DNA from: Kiloniellales bacterium
GTDB taxonomy: Bacteria; Pseudomonadota; Alphaproteobacteria; Kiloniellales; JAKSDN01
Reading direction: 5' to 3'
Assembly: GCA_028280455.1 (NCBI GenBank)
Contig: JANQLT010000030.1
Coordinates: 62,001-126,000 of the forward strand
DNA length: 64,000 nucleotides
Positions 40,194 through 51,138 of this stretch are shown here, in pieces. Positions within the stretch are counted from its first letter, which is position 1. Every line of letters begins with the position of its first letter. The position numbers were made by a program, and so were the translations under genes. Below the pieces are notes generated by a model. The model was not told where the DNA came from and did not search any database. It worked only from the letters and a program-made list of their open reading frames with translations.

Positions 40194-41261
40194 TCACGCT
40201 CGGGCCGGCGGCGCCGTCGTGCCGCGGACCACGAGGTCGGTGACGAGCGCGCAGGGCGCGACCTCCTCGCCCGCCTCGATGGCGTCGATCAGCGCCCGCG
40301 CGGCCCGGGCGCCCATCTCGCCGGCCGGCACGCGGATCGTCGTGAGCTGGGGCGTGACGTAGCGGGCGATCGGCAGGTCGTCGAAGCCGACGATCGACAT
40401 GTCGCGCGGCACCGCCACGCCGGCCTCCTGGCATTCGTACATGGCGCCGATCGCCTGGATGTCGTTGGCGCAGAACACCGCGGTCGGGCGCTCCGGGCGC
40501 GCCAGCATGGTGTGCATGGCGGCGCGGCCGTCGACGAACTCGAAGCTGCGCTCGAAGATCAGAGAGGGGTCCGGCGTGAGGCCGGCGGCCTGCAGGCTGT
40601 CCTCGAAGGCCCGGCGCCGGTCCAGCGCCCGGTCGTTGACGTCGCTGCGGCCGCAGATCAGGCCGATGCGGCGATGGCCGAGGGCGATCAGATGCGCCAC
40701 CGCCGCCTGCGCCGCGCGATAGTTGTCGAAGGAGATCGAGGGCAAGGCCGCCTCGCGCGACTGGCGCCAGGTGATGACGAAGGGCGTGCGGTTGTGCCGG
40801 ATCTTCTCGTAGAGATCGGGCCGGCGCTCGCGGCCGGTCAGGATCAGGCCCTGGACCCGGCGCTCGAGCAGCCGATGGATCAGCAAGGCCTCCTCGTCCG
40901 CGGAGAACTCCGAGATGCCGATCAGCACCGTGTAGCCGACCTCCTGGGCCGCCTGCTGGATCGCCTGGGTCGAGGAGGCGTAGATCGAGTTCATGATGGT
41001 CGGGATCACCAGCCCGAGGGTGCGCGAGCGCCGCGAGGCGAGACCGCGCGCCAGAGCGTCCGAGACGTAGTGGTGGCGCGCGATCACCGCCTCGACGCGG
41101 TCCCGGGTCCGGGCGCTGACCTTTTCGGGCTGGTTGAAGACCCGCGAGACGGTGGCCGTCGAAACGCCCGCCTCGCGGGCGATGTCGTGAATCGTCGCCC
41201 GCGAGGGCGCGCCGCTGGCCCCCGCCGCAGCACCGTCCGGCGCGAGCCGGGGCCGCCTCAT
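40194..41261 (-). CDS. LacI-family transcriptional regulator
   Basis: 355 residues. N-terminal helix-turn-helix TIHDIAREAGVSTATVSRVFNQPEKVSARTRDRV, preceded by an unconserved leader. The periplasmic-binding-protein-like effector domain follows (TLGLVIPTIMNSIYASSTQAIQQAA, GLILTGRERRPD, FDNYRAAQAAVAHLIALGHRRIG, VFCANDIQAIGAMYECQEAG, SIVGFDDLPIARYVTPQLTT). Effectors of such proteins are usually sugars or other transport substrates. It is divergent from the HisD-like gene, and two operator-like palindromes lie between them, so it probably represses the transport operon and itself. Confidence 0.94.
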   Translation of the reverse strand: MRRPRLAPDGAAAGASGAPSRATIHDIAREAGVSTATVSRVFNQPEKVSARTRDRVEAVIARHHYVSDALARGLASRRSRTLGLVIPTIMNSIYASSTQAIQQAAQEVGYTVLIGISEFSADEEALLIHRLLERRVQGLILTGRERRPDLYEKIRHNRTPFVITWRQSREAALPSISFDNYRAAQAAVAHLIALGHRRIGLICGRSDVNDRALDRRRAFEDSLQAAGLTPDPSLIFERSFEFVDGRAAMHTMLARPERPTAVFCANDIQAIGAMYECQEAGVAVPRDMSIVGFDDLPIARYVTPQLTTIRVPAGEMGARAARALIDAIEAGEEVAPCALVTDLVVRGTTAPPARA

Positions 41262-41369
41262 GGCGCGCTTCCCGCGGCGGCACCATTCAACAATGGATTC
41301 CGCACTGCGGCATCGACGAGCCGCGTCCGGAACCGGGCCGAACGCGAAGGATTTGGCAGCGAAGCATCT

Positions 41370-41383
41370 TGCAAACGATTACA
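41370..41383. promoter_or_regulatory. LacI-type operator, imperfect
   Basis: TGCAAACGATTACA differs from the strong operator TGTAAACGTTTACA at two positions. It is about 110 bp upstream of the LacI-family gene and could give autoregulation or DNA looping with the second site. Confidence 0.5.
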
Positions 41384-41588
41384 CAAATCTGACCGGCTTT
41401 TTGCACTGCAACGGCCTAAAGACCTAGGGGCGAACCCGGACTCTAGCCCGATTGGGAGAACCCTAGGATGGGTTATACGTCCTGAATTGCAAGCAGTTCA
41501 ACGGATTGCCCGCGCAATCAGGATTGACAGCGAAAGACGAGCTAGCTTAGGCTTTACTCAAGTGAGCCGCTCGAATTGCCGCTGCTTG

Positions 41589-41604
41589 ATGTAAACGTTT
41601 ACAT
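41589..41604. promoter_or_regulatory. LacI-family operator, perfect 16-bp palindrome
   Basis: ATGTAAACGTTTACAT is a perfect palindrome with the central CG and AANCGNTT pattern bound by LacI-family repressors. It lies 52 bp before the GTG of the HisD-like gene, a position where a bound repressor would block the promoter. The divergent LacI gene supports it. Confidence 0.8.
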
Positions 41605-41655
41605 TTTTTGGCACGGAAAAGCAAGAAGAGCTCAGCCTGCAGGGAGGAGAACGAC

Positions 41656-42933
41656 GTGCGTCGTTACCTGAAAACAGGCCCCAAGACGGAAGACGGCGAG
41701 GCCCTGCAGCGCGTCGAGGAGAGGGTCCGCGCGATGCTCGCGCATCTCCGCCAGGAGCGCGACGCGGCGGTCAGGGCCTACGCCGAAGAGCTCGACGGCT
41801 GGGTCCAGCCCTTCCGCGTCCAGCGCGCGCAGATCGACGCCGTCGCCACGCGCCTGCCCGAGACCTTCAAAGAGGACTTCGCCGTCTGCCAGCAGCAGGT
41901 CCAGGACTTCGCCCGCCGCCAGCTCGACTCCCTGATCGAGATCGAGGCCGAGGTCGGCCCGGGCATCACCCTCGGCCATCGCCACATCCCGGTGCGCAAC
42001 GTCGGCTGCTACATCCCGGGCGGCAAGTATCCCCTGGTCAGCGCGGCCATCATGTCGGTCGGCACGGCGCGGGTCGCCGGCGTGTCCCACGTCATCGGCT
42101 GTGCCCCGCCGCGCGATGCCGACGGCATCTTCGCCCCGACCCTCTACGCCTTGGACGCTGCCGGCGCCGACGAGATCTACTGCCTCGGCGGCGTCCAGGC
42201 CCTGGCCTCGATGGCCCTCGGCTGCGTCGGCATGACCGCCGTCGACATGATCACCGGCCCCGGCAACCCCTATGTCGCCGAAGCCAAGCGCCAGCTCTTC
42301 GGCACGGTCGGCATCGACCTGCTGGCCGGGCCCACCGAGATCCTGATCATCGCCGACGACAGCGCCGATCCCAAGCTGGTGGCGACCGACCTGCTCGGCC
42401 AGGCCGAGCACGGGCCCGACAGCCCGGCCTGGCTGGTGACCACTTCAGAGGCGCTCGGCAACCAGGTCATCGCCGAAGTCGAGCGCCAGCTCGAAGGCCT
42501 GCCGACCAAGGACATCGCGGCGCGCTCCTGGCGCGACTTCGGCGAGGTCGTGCTGGTCGAGAACGACGACGAGGCGATCGCCGTCAGCGACGACTACGCG
42601 CCCGAGCACCTCGAGGTCATGACCGCGCGCAACGACTACTTCCTCGCCAAGCTGCGCAACTACGGCAGCCTCTTCGTCGGCGAGGAGACGACGGTCGCCT
42701 ACGGCGACAAGGGGATCGGCACCAATCACACGCTGCCCACGGGCAAGGCCGCCCGCTACACCGGCGGCCTCTGGGTCGGCAAGTTCATGAAGACGGTCAC
42801 CTACCAGCGCATGACGCCCGAGGCGAGCGCCGGCTTCGCGCCGGTCGCCTCGCGCCAGTGCGAGACCGAGTCCCTGCTTGCCCACAAGATAACCGCCGAC
42901 GTCCGTATCGACCGTTACGGCGACGGCAACTAG
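41656..42933 (+). CDS. HisD-family dehydrogenase, HpsN-like
   Basis: 425 residues from a GTG at 41656 with AGGGAGGAG 6 bp upstream. Histidinol-dehydrogenase fold: VRNVGCYIPGGKYPLVSAAIMS, MITGPGNPYVAEAKRQLFG, GIDLLAGPTEILII, zinc-site GQAEHGPDS, catalytic DYAPEHLEV, YGDKGIGTNHTLPTG and the final ETESLLAHK. Zinc and catalytic positions are kept. A lone HisD paralogue under LacI control next to an ABC importer is unlikely to make histidine. Sulfopropanediol 3-dehydrogenase HpsN belongs to this branch and oxidises the imported C3-sulfonate with NAD+. The exact substrate is not proven by sequence. Confidence 0.87.
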   Translation: MRRYLKTGPKTEDGEALQRVEERVRAMLAHLRQERDAAVRAYAEELDGWVQPFRVQRAQIDAVATRLPETFKEDFAVCQQQVQDFARRQLDSLIEIEAEVGPGITLGHRHIPVRNVGCYIPGGKYPLVSAAIMSVGTARVAGVSHVIGCAPPRDADGIFAPTLYALDAAGADEIYCLGGVQALASMALGCVGMTAVDMITGPGNPYVAEAKRQLFGTVGIDLLAGPTEILIIADDSADPKLVATDLLGQAEHGPDSPAWLVTTSEALGNQVIAEVERQLEGLPTKDIAARSWRDFGEVVLVENDDEAIAVSDDYAPEHLEVMTARNDYFLAKLRNYGSLFVGEETTVAYGDKGIGTNHTLPTGKAARYTGGLWVGKFMKTVTYQRMTPEASAGFAPVASRQCETESLLAHKITADVRIDRYGDGN

Positions 42934-43024
42934 GCGATGCGGAGGTAAAGGCACAAGGAGCGCGTCGATGCCCCCAGCCAGCGAGAGCGGATCGGCGCCA
43001 AGACAACGACAAGGGAGGAACTCG

Positions 43025-44512
43025 ATGCCCAGCGGTAACGGAAACAACAGCGGCAAGACTCGCCGGCGTTTCTTGCAAGGAACGGCGGCCACGGCCGGAC
43101 TGGCCGCCCTCGCCCCGTCGTTCATGATGCGGCCGCGGCGGGCGAGCGCGGCGACCCTGGACGACGTTCACATGGAAGCAGCCAAGGCGGCCAAGGAGCT
43201 GGCAGCCGGGCGCAGCGTCACCCTGACCATCATGCAGCCCTCCGGCTCGCTCGGGAACGTCAAGCCGGTGGCCGACAAGTTCACCGAAGAGACCGGCATC
43301 GCCATCGAATACGTCGAGGTGCCCCTCGGCGAGATCAATCAGAAGGTGCTTCTGGAGGCGGTCTCCAAGACCGGCTCCTTCGACATCGCCCTGCCGGCGA
43401 CCTTCGGCATCCCGGACCTGGCGGAGTCCGGCATCCTGGTCAATCTCGACCAGTATGCCGCGAAGCACGAGCCGGAGGACATGCAGCAGGACGCGCTCTA
43501 CGCCACCGGCGACTACTACAAGGGCAACCTCTACGGCTATCAGACCGACGGCGACACCTACGTCATGTTCTATCACAAGGACTGGCTGGAGAACGCCGAC
43601 GAGAACAAGGCCTTCTCCGACAAGCACGGCTACGCGCTGAAGGTGCCGGACACCTGGGAAGAGCTCGACGCCATGATGGCCCACTTCCATCGGCCCGATA
43701 AGGGCATGTACGGCGGCGCGCTGTTCCGCACCCAGTTCTTCATCGCCTGGGAGTGGTGGGTCCGCTTCCACGCCAAGGGCTACTTCCCGCTCGACGACGA
43801 CCTCAATCCGCAGATCAACAACGATGCCGGCGTCAAGGCGCTGGAAGAGCTGGTGGCCGCCTCCAAGACCCTCTACCCGGGCGCCCGCACCAACGGCCTG
43901 TTCGAGAACTTCGAGGCCTTCGGCGAAGGCGACAAGTTCTGCAACATCGGCTGGGGCGGCACCCAGAAGTTCCTCAACAGCGACAAGTCGAAGATCAAGG
44001 GCCGCATGGCGCACGGGCCGACGCCGGGCGGCATGGTCGACGGCAAGCTGATCAAGACGCCCTACTTCAACTGGGGCTGGAACTACGTGGTCTCCTCGGT
44101 CAGCCCCGAGCCCGAGATCGCCTACCTCTTCACGCTCTATGCCTGCAGCCCGGCCATGTCGACGGTCGCCGTGCGCGATCCCGGCGGCTACTTCGATCCC
44201 TTCCGCGGCGCCCACTACAAGGACGCCAAGATCACCGAGACCTACAGCAAGCCCTTCCTGGATGCCCACGAGGACTCCATGCGCAACTCGATCCCCGACC
44301 TCTACCTCAAGGGCCAGGGCGAGTACTTCGACGAGCTGCGGGTCAATCTCACCGCCGCCGACGTCGGCGAGAAGAGCCCCAAGGAGGCGCTCGACGACAC
44401 GGCCGCCGCCTGGACGCGCATCACCCGTCGCATGGGCAAGCGCAGCCAGAAGGTGCAGTGGGATTTCCTCAAGTCGATCTATCCTGCGGGCGTGCGGGAC
44501 ATTCTGACCTGA
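43025..44512 (+). CDS. Extracellular solute-binding protein (Tat-exported, CUT1-like)
   Basis: 495 residues from the ATG at 43025 (CAAGGGAGGAA upstream). A Tat signal is visible: RRRFLQGTAATAGLAAL, cleavage near ASAAT (about residue 45). The family-1 substrate-binding fold follows (VTLTIMQPSGSLGNVKPVADKFTEETGIAIEYVEVP, FDIALPATFGIPDLAESGILVNL, GYQTDGDTYVMFYHKDWLENA). The Trp/Phe-rich AWEWWVRFHAKGY and YFNWGWNYVVS probably line the binding cleft. It delivers the substrate to the permeases just downstream. Export through Tat implies cytoplasmic folding, uncommon but not rare in alphaproteobacteria. Confidence 0.9.
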   Translation: MPSGNGNNSGKTRRRFLQGTAATAGLAALAPSFMMRPRRASAATLDDVHMEAAKAAKELAAGRSVTLTIMQPSGSLGNVKPVADKFTEETGIAIEYVEVPLGEINQKVLLEAVSKTGSFDIALPATFGIPDLAESGILVNLDQYAAKHEPEDMQQDALYATGDYYKGNLYGYQTDGDTYVMFYHKDWLENADENKAFSDKHGYALKVPDTWEELDAMMAHFHRPDKGMYGGALFRTQFFIAWEWWVRFHAKGYFPLDDDLNPQINNDAGVKALEELVAASKTLYPGARTNGLFENFEAFGEGDKFCNIGWGGTQKFLNSDKSKIKGRMAHGPTPGGMVDGKLIKTPYFNWGWNYVVSSVSPEPEIAYLFTLYACSPAMSTVAVRDPGGYFDPFRGAHYKDAKITETYSKPFLDAHEDSMRNSIPDLYLKGQGEYFDELRVNLTAADVGEKSPKEALDDTAAAWTRITRRMGKRSQKVQWDFLKSIYPAGVRDILT

Positions 44513-44576
44513 GGACGTAACGGCGGCGGGCGGCCCGCGACCGCCAGGGCCCCCGCCGCGCATCTCGAGCCTGCCG

Positions 44577-45506
44577 ATGGCCCAAGAGTCTCTCGATGCC
44601 ACAGCCATGAAACAGGCCGCGCCGCCCCGTCGGCGCGGCCTGCCCTTCAACGTGGCCCTGGTGCTGCCGGCCCAGCTCACGGTACTGGCGGTGGTGCTCT
44701 GCCCGACCCTGATCGTGCTCTGGCTGTCGATCACCGACTGGCAGCCGACCAGCGGCGTGACCTGGTACCAGGCCGAGCCGGTCTGGCATTGGAACTTCTA
44801 CGACCTCTATTTCGACGACCGCTTCATCGGCGCCCTGCTGCGCACGATCCTGGTGGTCTGCGTCTGCGTCGCCCTGGAGCTGGCCATCGCGATCGGCCTG
44901 GCGCTGCTGTTCCTCGAGGAGTGGCCCTGGCGCAAGCTGGCGGTCAGCGCCGTCATCCTGCCGATGATGATCGTCCCGGTCGACGCGGCCAATGCCTTCT
45001 TCATGCTGTTCAACGAGCGCGGGCCGATCAATCACATCATCAGCCTGGTGATCGGCGAGGCCTTCGAGTTCTCCTGGCTGGCCGATCCGGACTGGGCCCT
45101 GCTGCCGATCATGCTGGCGGAGATCTGGCAGTGGACGCCGCTGATGTTCCTGCTGGTGCTGACCGGCCTGATGAACCTGCCGGAGAACCAGATCCGCGCC
45201 GCCATCGTGCTCGGCGCCTCGCCGGCGCGGATCTTCTTCCGGGTCATGCTGCCGCTGATGGCGCCGGTGATCGCCATCGCCCTGCTGGTCCGCTCGATCG
45301 AGACCTTCAAGATCTTCGACCCGGTCTACATCCTGACCCGCGGCGGGCCGGGCGCGGCCACCGAGACGATCTCGATGTTCATGTACAACGGCGCCTTCGT
45401 CTATTTCCGCATGGGCTACATCGCCGCCGCCGGCCTCCTGGTGCTGATCGTGGTGATCTCGATCTGCCTGGCGCTGTCCAAGCCGCTGAAGCGGCACCAC
45501 GGGTGA
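44577..45506 (+). CDS. Sugar-type ABC transporter permease
   Basis: 309 residues, six membrane segments, MalF/UgpA-type (CUT1). The coupling EAA motif appears as AAIVLGASPARIFFRVMLPLMAPVI (about 210-235), and ITDWQPTS forms a periplasmic loop near the start. With the second permease it makes the translocation channel. It is 64 bp from the binding-protein gene and 7 bp from the next permease. Confidence 0.9.
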   Translation: MAQESLDATAMKQAAPPRRRGLPFNVALVLPAQLTVLAVVLCPTLIVLWLSITDWQPTSGVTWYQAEPVWHWNFYDLYFDDRFIGALLRTILVVCVCVALELAIAIGLALLFLEEWPWRKLAVSAVILPMMIVPVDAANAFFMLFNERGPINHIISLVIGEAFEFSWLADPDWALLPIMLAEIWQWTPLMFLLVLTGLMNLPENQIRAAIVLGASPARIFFRVMLPLMAPVIAIALLVRSIETFKIFDPVYILTRGGPGAATETISMFMYNGAFVYFRMGYIAAAGLLVLIVVISICLALSKPLKRHHG

Positions 45507-45513
45507 GGCGGCC

Positions 45514-46401
45514 ATGAGCAGCGACAAGCCCTGGCTGGTGGTCCTCAAGCGCTCGGCGGTCATCCTCTCCATGGTGATCGCCTTCTTCCCGATCTTCTGG
45601 CTGGTCTCGACCTCCCTCAAGCCCTTCGACGAGTGGGCCAACTGGCCGCCGATCTGGATCACCGACCGGCCGACCCTGCAGAACTACCGCATCGTCTTCT
45701 TCCCCGAGGCGGCGCGGGAGTTCGCGGCGGCCCAGGAAGGCTCGCTCGACTACAAGGTCTCCGGCAGCGCTTGGAAGTCCTTCCAGGACTCCGCGATCAT
45801 CTCGACCCTGGCGACCTTCTTCTCGGTCGTCTTCGGCACCCTGGCCGCCTACTCCGTCGTGCGCTTCCGCACCGGCGGCGAGAACTACCCCTTCCAGTTC
45901 CTGACGGTGCGCATGTTCCCGCCGATCGCCGTGGTCGTGCCGATGGTCGCCATGTTCTCGGTCCTCAAGCTCTCCGACACCTACTTCGGCCTGATCCTCG
46001 CCTACACCGCCTTCACCCTGCCCTTCAGCATCTGGATGATCCGCAGCTTCATCGAGGATGTGCCCGCCGAACTGGAGGGCGCGGCGATGATCCACGGCAT
46101 GGGCCAGTTCAAGGCCTTCCTGACGGTCACCCTGCCGCTGATCCGCGGCGGCGTGCTCTCGACGGCGCTGTTCATCTTCATCCTGAACTGGTCGGAGTTC
46201 CTCTTCGCCCTGGTGCTGACCTCCGGCGACGTGGTGACCATCACCATCCAGGTCGCCAACTACGTCTCGGCCAGCTCGGGCAAGCTCTACGGCGTGCAGG
46301 CCGCCATGGGCTCGGTCTCGACGCTGCCCGTCATCCTGTTCGGCTACATCATCCAGCGCCACCTGGTGCGTGGCCTGACCTTCGGCGCAATCAAGCGGTA
46401 G
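45514..46401 (+). CDS. Sugar-type ABC transporter permease
   Basis: 295 residues, MalG/UgpE-type CUT1 permease with six membrane segments. The cytoplasmic loop motif EGAAMIHGMGQFKAFLTVTLPLIRGG (about 187-212) contacts an ATPase. A large periplasmic loop (ITDRPTLQNYRIVFFPEAAREFAAAQEGSLDYKVSGSAWKSF) follows the first span. It pairs with the previous permease; the next gene starts 4 bp later. Confidence 0.9.
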   Translation: MSSDKPWLVVLKRSAVILSMVIAFFPIFWLVSTSLKPFDEWANWPPIWITDRPTLQNYRIVFFPEAAREFAAAQEGSLDYKVSGSAWKSFQDSAIISTLATFFSVVFGTLAAYSVVRFRTGGENYPFQFLTVRMFPPIAVVVPMVAMFSVLKLSDTYFGLILAYTAFTLPFSIWMIRSFIEDVPAELEGAAMIHGMGQFKAFLTVTLPLIRGGVLSTALFIFILNWSEFLFALVLTSGDVVTITIQVANYVSASSGKLYGVQAAMGSVSTLPVILFGYIIQRHLVRGLTFGAIKR

Positions 46402-46405
46402 GGCC

Positions 46406-48594
<2,189 letters not shown>

Positions 48595-48646
48595 CCAAGC
48601 GGCCGCGCCGAGACGCGGCGAGTCCATATCGGCAGGGAGAGCGAGC

Positions 48647-49807
48647 ATGACGATCAACGACGTCAACACCCGCGGCCAGGGGCCGCTGCCCGGCAAGTTC
48701 GACTACACGAGCTTCTCCGAGGACCTCGACCTGGCGCCCACGCGCAGCCTCGACGAGGTCATCGCCATGAGCCCGGAGGCCATGGCCCGCGCCTCGCGCA
48801 GCGTCTCGGCCGCCTACGACGAGCTGCTGCAGACCGCGGCCAGCCTCGAGGACCCGGGCTACCGGCGGCTGATGACCGAGTGCATCGCCAAGCCGCAGGT
48901 CACCTTCCTCGAGCTCTATCCGAGCGACGACGACCGCCGCAAGCTCTTCGACGAGATGGTCAAGCTCGGCTTCTTCAACGCCGAGGACGACCCCGAGCAC
49001 GTCTGGCCGAGCGGGCACATGTCGCCGCAGACCTACCTGACCGCGCCCTCGAGCCACAACGACTTCTACAACGCCCATCCCGGCGGCCTGGCGATCACCG
49101 TCGCCTACAACATCCGCATGGCCGACGCCTACACCGAGAACTACCGGCAGATGTTCGGCCTGCCGATCAACCGCGACCTGCCGGCGGCCTCGCTCTGCGT
49201 GCACGAGTATCCGAAGGTCTGGCTCTACCAGTGGCTGGAGGACGGCTCCTGGCTGGAGGAGCCGCGCACGGTCTGCGACGACACCTGGCACGCCCATTGC
49301 ATCTACGTCACGGCCGAGCTGATGTACCGGCGCTTCGACTCGCGCATCGTCATGGCCATGGCGGCGGCGCATCAGCTCTCCTTGCTGGACGCCTCGATGG
49401 ACGGCCACCGGGTGGTCTGCAACTGGATCGGCCTCGACCGGGTCGCCCACTTCATCAAGGCCGCCGCGGTCATGGCCCAGGTCGACCCGGTCGACTACGG
49501 CCTGCTGGAGCGCAAGGGCAGCGAGATGGTGCTGGCGCCGGTGCCGGCCGAGCAGTGGGTCACCCACCTGGCCGACATGAACTGGCCTTACACCATGGGC
49601 GCTGCCCACCTCTACACCTGGCCCCTGCTGCAGCAGATCGCCCGCGACGACCTCGGCCTCTCCGACGCCGACCTGACCCGCCGGCCCTTCAACCAGCTCA
49701 AGAACTACGTCTGGTCCCAGCTCGGCCAGATCCCGCTCTACGAGGTGCTGGTGCGCGAGGGCTTCGACGCAGCCCGCAAGACGGTGAACCGGATGGTCTC
49801 GAAGTGA
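48647..49807 (+). CDS. HD-like metal-dependent phosphohydrolase-type protein
   Basis: 386 residues, ATG after CAGGGAGAGCG. The pattern is that of HD-fold hydrolases: SSHNDFYNAHPGGLAI (His137, His144), an LCVHEYPKVWLYQW segment where an HD dyad is expected but the second residue is Glu (HE, about 186-187), TWHAHCIYVTAELMYRRF (His215, His217) and AAHQLSLLDASMDGHRVVCNW. PVDYGLLERKGS and LAPVPAEQWVTHL follow. The histidine ladder suggests two metals. Found as the last gene of the LacI-HisD-ABC operon, so it probably processes the same substrate; function not recognised. Confidence 0.7.
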   Translation: MTINDVNTRGQGPLPGKFDYTSFSEDLDLAPTRSLDEVIAMSPEAMARASRSVSAAYDELLQTAASLEDPGYRRLMTECIAKPQVTFLELYPSDDDRRKLFDEMVKLGFFNAEDDPEHVWPSGHMSPQTYLTAPSSHNDFYNAHPGGLAITVAYNIRMADAYTENYRQMFGLPINRDLPAASLCVHEYPKVWLYQWLEDGSWLEEPRTVCDDTWHAHCIYVTAELMYRRFDSRIVMAMAAAHQLSLLDASMDGHRVVCNWIGLDRVAHFIKAAAVMAQVDPVDYGLLERKGSEMVLAPVPAEQWVTHLADMNWPYTMGAAHLYTWPLLQQIARDDLGLSDADLTRRPFNQLKNYVWSQLGQIPLYEVLVREGFDAARKTVNRMVSK

Positions 49808-49824
49808 CCTGAGACCGCGACCGG

Positions 49825-51024
49825 CTAGTCCGGCGCCCCCGCGCGGATCCAGGCGCCGAGCAGGGCGCGCTCCTCCCCGGTCATGCCGGTCTCGTTGCCG
49901 AGCGGCATGACGTCGCTCAGCACCGTCTGCGCCAGAACCCGGGCGGCGTGGCTGCGCAGTTGGTCCGGCGCGTCGAACATGACACCGCCGGGCGCCTCCT
50001 CGAAGGACTCGTGACTCGGCGCCGCCGAGTGGCAGTTGACGCAACGCGCCTGCACGACGGCGAAGGCTTCGGCGGCGCTCGGCGTCTCGGCTAGCTCGCC
50101 ACTGCCTGGGCCGCCGAGCCCGACCGCCGTGAAGCCGACCAGGCCGAGCGCCACCGCCGCCGCCGCCGGGAACTGCCAGGCGATCGCCAGGCCGCCGCCG
50201 CCGCTGTTGCGCGTGTTGAAGAAGTGCCGGATCACGGCGCCGAGCAGGATCACGCCGGCGACGATGACCCAGGCCTGGGGATGGCCGTAGCTCATGGGGT
50301 AGTGGTTGCTGATCATCATCAGCAGCACCGGCAGGGTCAGGTAGTTGTTGTGGGTCGAGCGCTGCTTGGCCTGCAGGCCGAGCGCCGGCTCGGGCTGCTT
50401 GCCGGCGAGCATCGCCGCCACCGCCTTCTTCTGATTGGGAATGATCACGAAGAAGACGTTGCCCGCCATGATCGTGCCGAGCATGGCGCCGACATGGATG
50501 AAGGCCGCCCGGCCGCTGAAGACCAGGCCGAGACCGTAGGCGGCGGCGACGGAGAAGACGAAGACCAGGATTGCCAGGAGCGTCGTGTTGCGGCCGAGAG
50601 GCGAGCGGCAGAGCAGGTCGTAGGCGATCCAGCCGCCGGCCAGGAACGCGAGGCTGATCAGGATCGCCGCCCAGGGCTCCAGCGCCAGCACGCGCGGATC
50701 GATCAGGAAGGATTCGGCGCCCCAGTAGTAGATCAGCGCCAGCAGCAGGAAGCCGGTGATCCAGGTGAAATAGGCCTCGTACTTGAACCAGTGCAGCTCT
50801 TCCGGCAGCGCCGGCGGCGCGACCATGAACTTGCGCGCGTGATAGAAGCCGCCGCCGTGCACCATCCAGGACTCGCCGGCGACGCCCTCGGGCAGGTCCG
50901 CGCTCTTCTTCAGGCCGAGGTCGAGCCAGATGAAATAGAACGAGCTGCCGATCCAGGCGATGCCGACGATCAGATGCGCCCAGCGCAGCAGCAGGCTCAG
51001 CCACTCGGCCAGCAGGACGTCCAT
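49825..51024 (-). CDS. puuD: Urate hydroxylase PuuD, cytochrome c-fused
   Basis: 399 residues from the ATG at 51024 (an upstream ATG at 51063 adds 13 residues and is less typical). About eight membrane segments: RWAHLIVGIAWIGSSFYFIWLD at the start, YFTWITGFLLLALIYYWGAES, AAFIHVGAMLGTIMAGNVFFVIIPNQKKA, NHYPMSYGHPQAW. The C-terminal 90 residues form a c-type cytochrome with CVNCH haem site and Met ligand in LSDVMPLGNETG. PuuD-type membrane proteins oxidise urate to 5-hydroxyisourate and pass electrons to cytochrome c. Part of the purine cluster to the right. Confidence 0.9.
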   Translation of the reverse strand: MDVLLAEWLSLLLRWAHLIVGIAWIGSSFYFIWLDLGLKKSADLPEGVAGESWMVHGGGFYHARKFMVAPPALPEELHWFKYEAYFTWITGFLLLALIYYWGAESFLIDPRVLALEPWAAILISLAFLAGGWIAYDLLCRSPLGRNTTLLAILVFVFSVAAAYGLGLVFSGRAAFIHVGAMLGTIMAGNVFFVIIPNQKKAVAAMLAGKQPEPALGLQAKQRSTHNNYLTLPVLLMMISNHYPMSYGHPQAWVIVAGVILLGAVIRHFFNTRNSGGGGLAIAWQFPAAAAVALGLVGFTAVGLGGPGSGELAETPSAAEAFAVVQARCVNCHSAAPSHESFEEAPGGVMFDAPDQLRSHAARVLAQTVLSDVMPLGNETGMTGEERALLGAWIRAGAPD

Positions 51025-51138
51025 AGCACTTGTCTCGCAGCCACCAAGCTTTGGGACGCCCATTATGGAACGAGCGCAGCCCTTCTGGATCGACTTTTCT
51101 GAGCCCTAGGTGACAAGCGCCATCGGCGCTCCCAGGTC

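Larger units (their letters stand above)
41262..41655. other. Divergent control region of the LacI/HisD-like operon
   Basis: 394 bases between the LacI gene and the HisD-like gene. It holds two LacI-type palindromes (41370-41383 and 41589-41604) and is lower in GC between about 41370 and 41610. A TTTTTTGG run follows the stronger operator. No other genes seen. It must contain the promoters for both directions. Confidence 0.6.
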
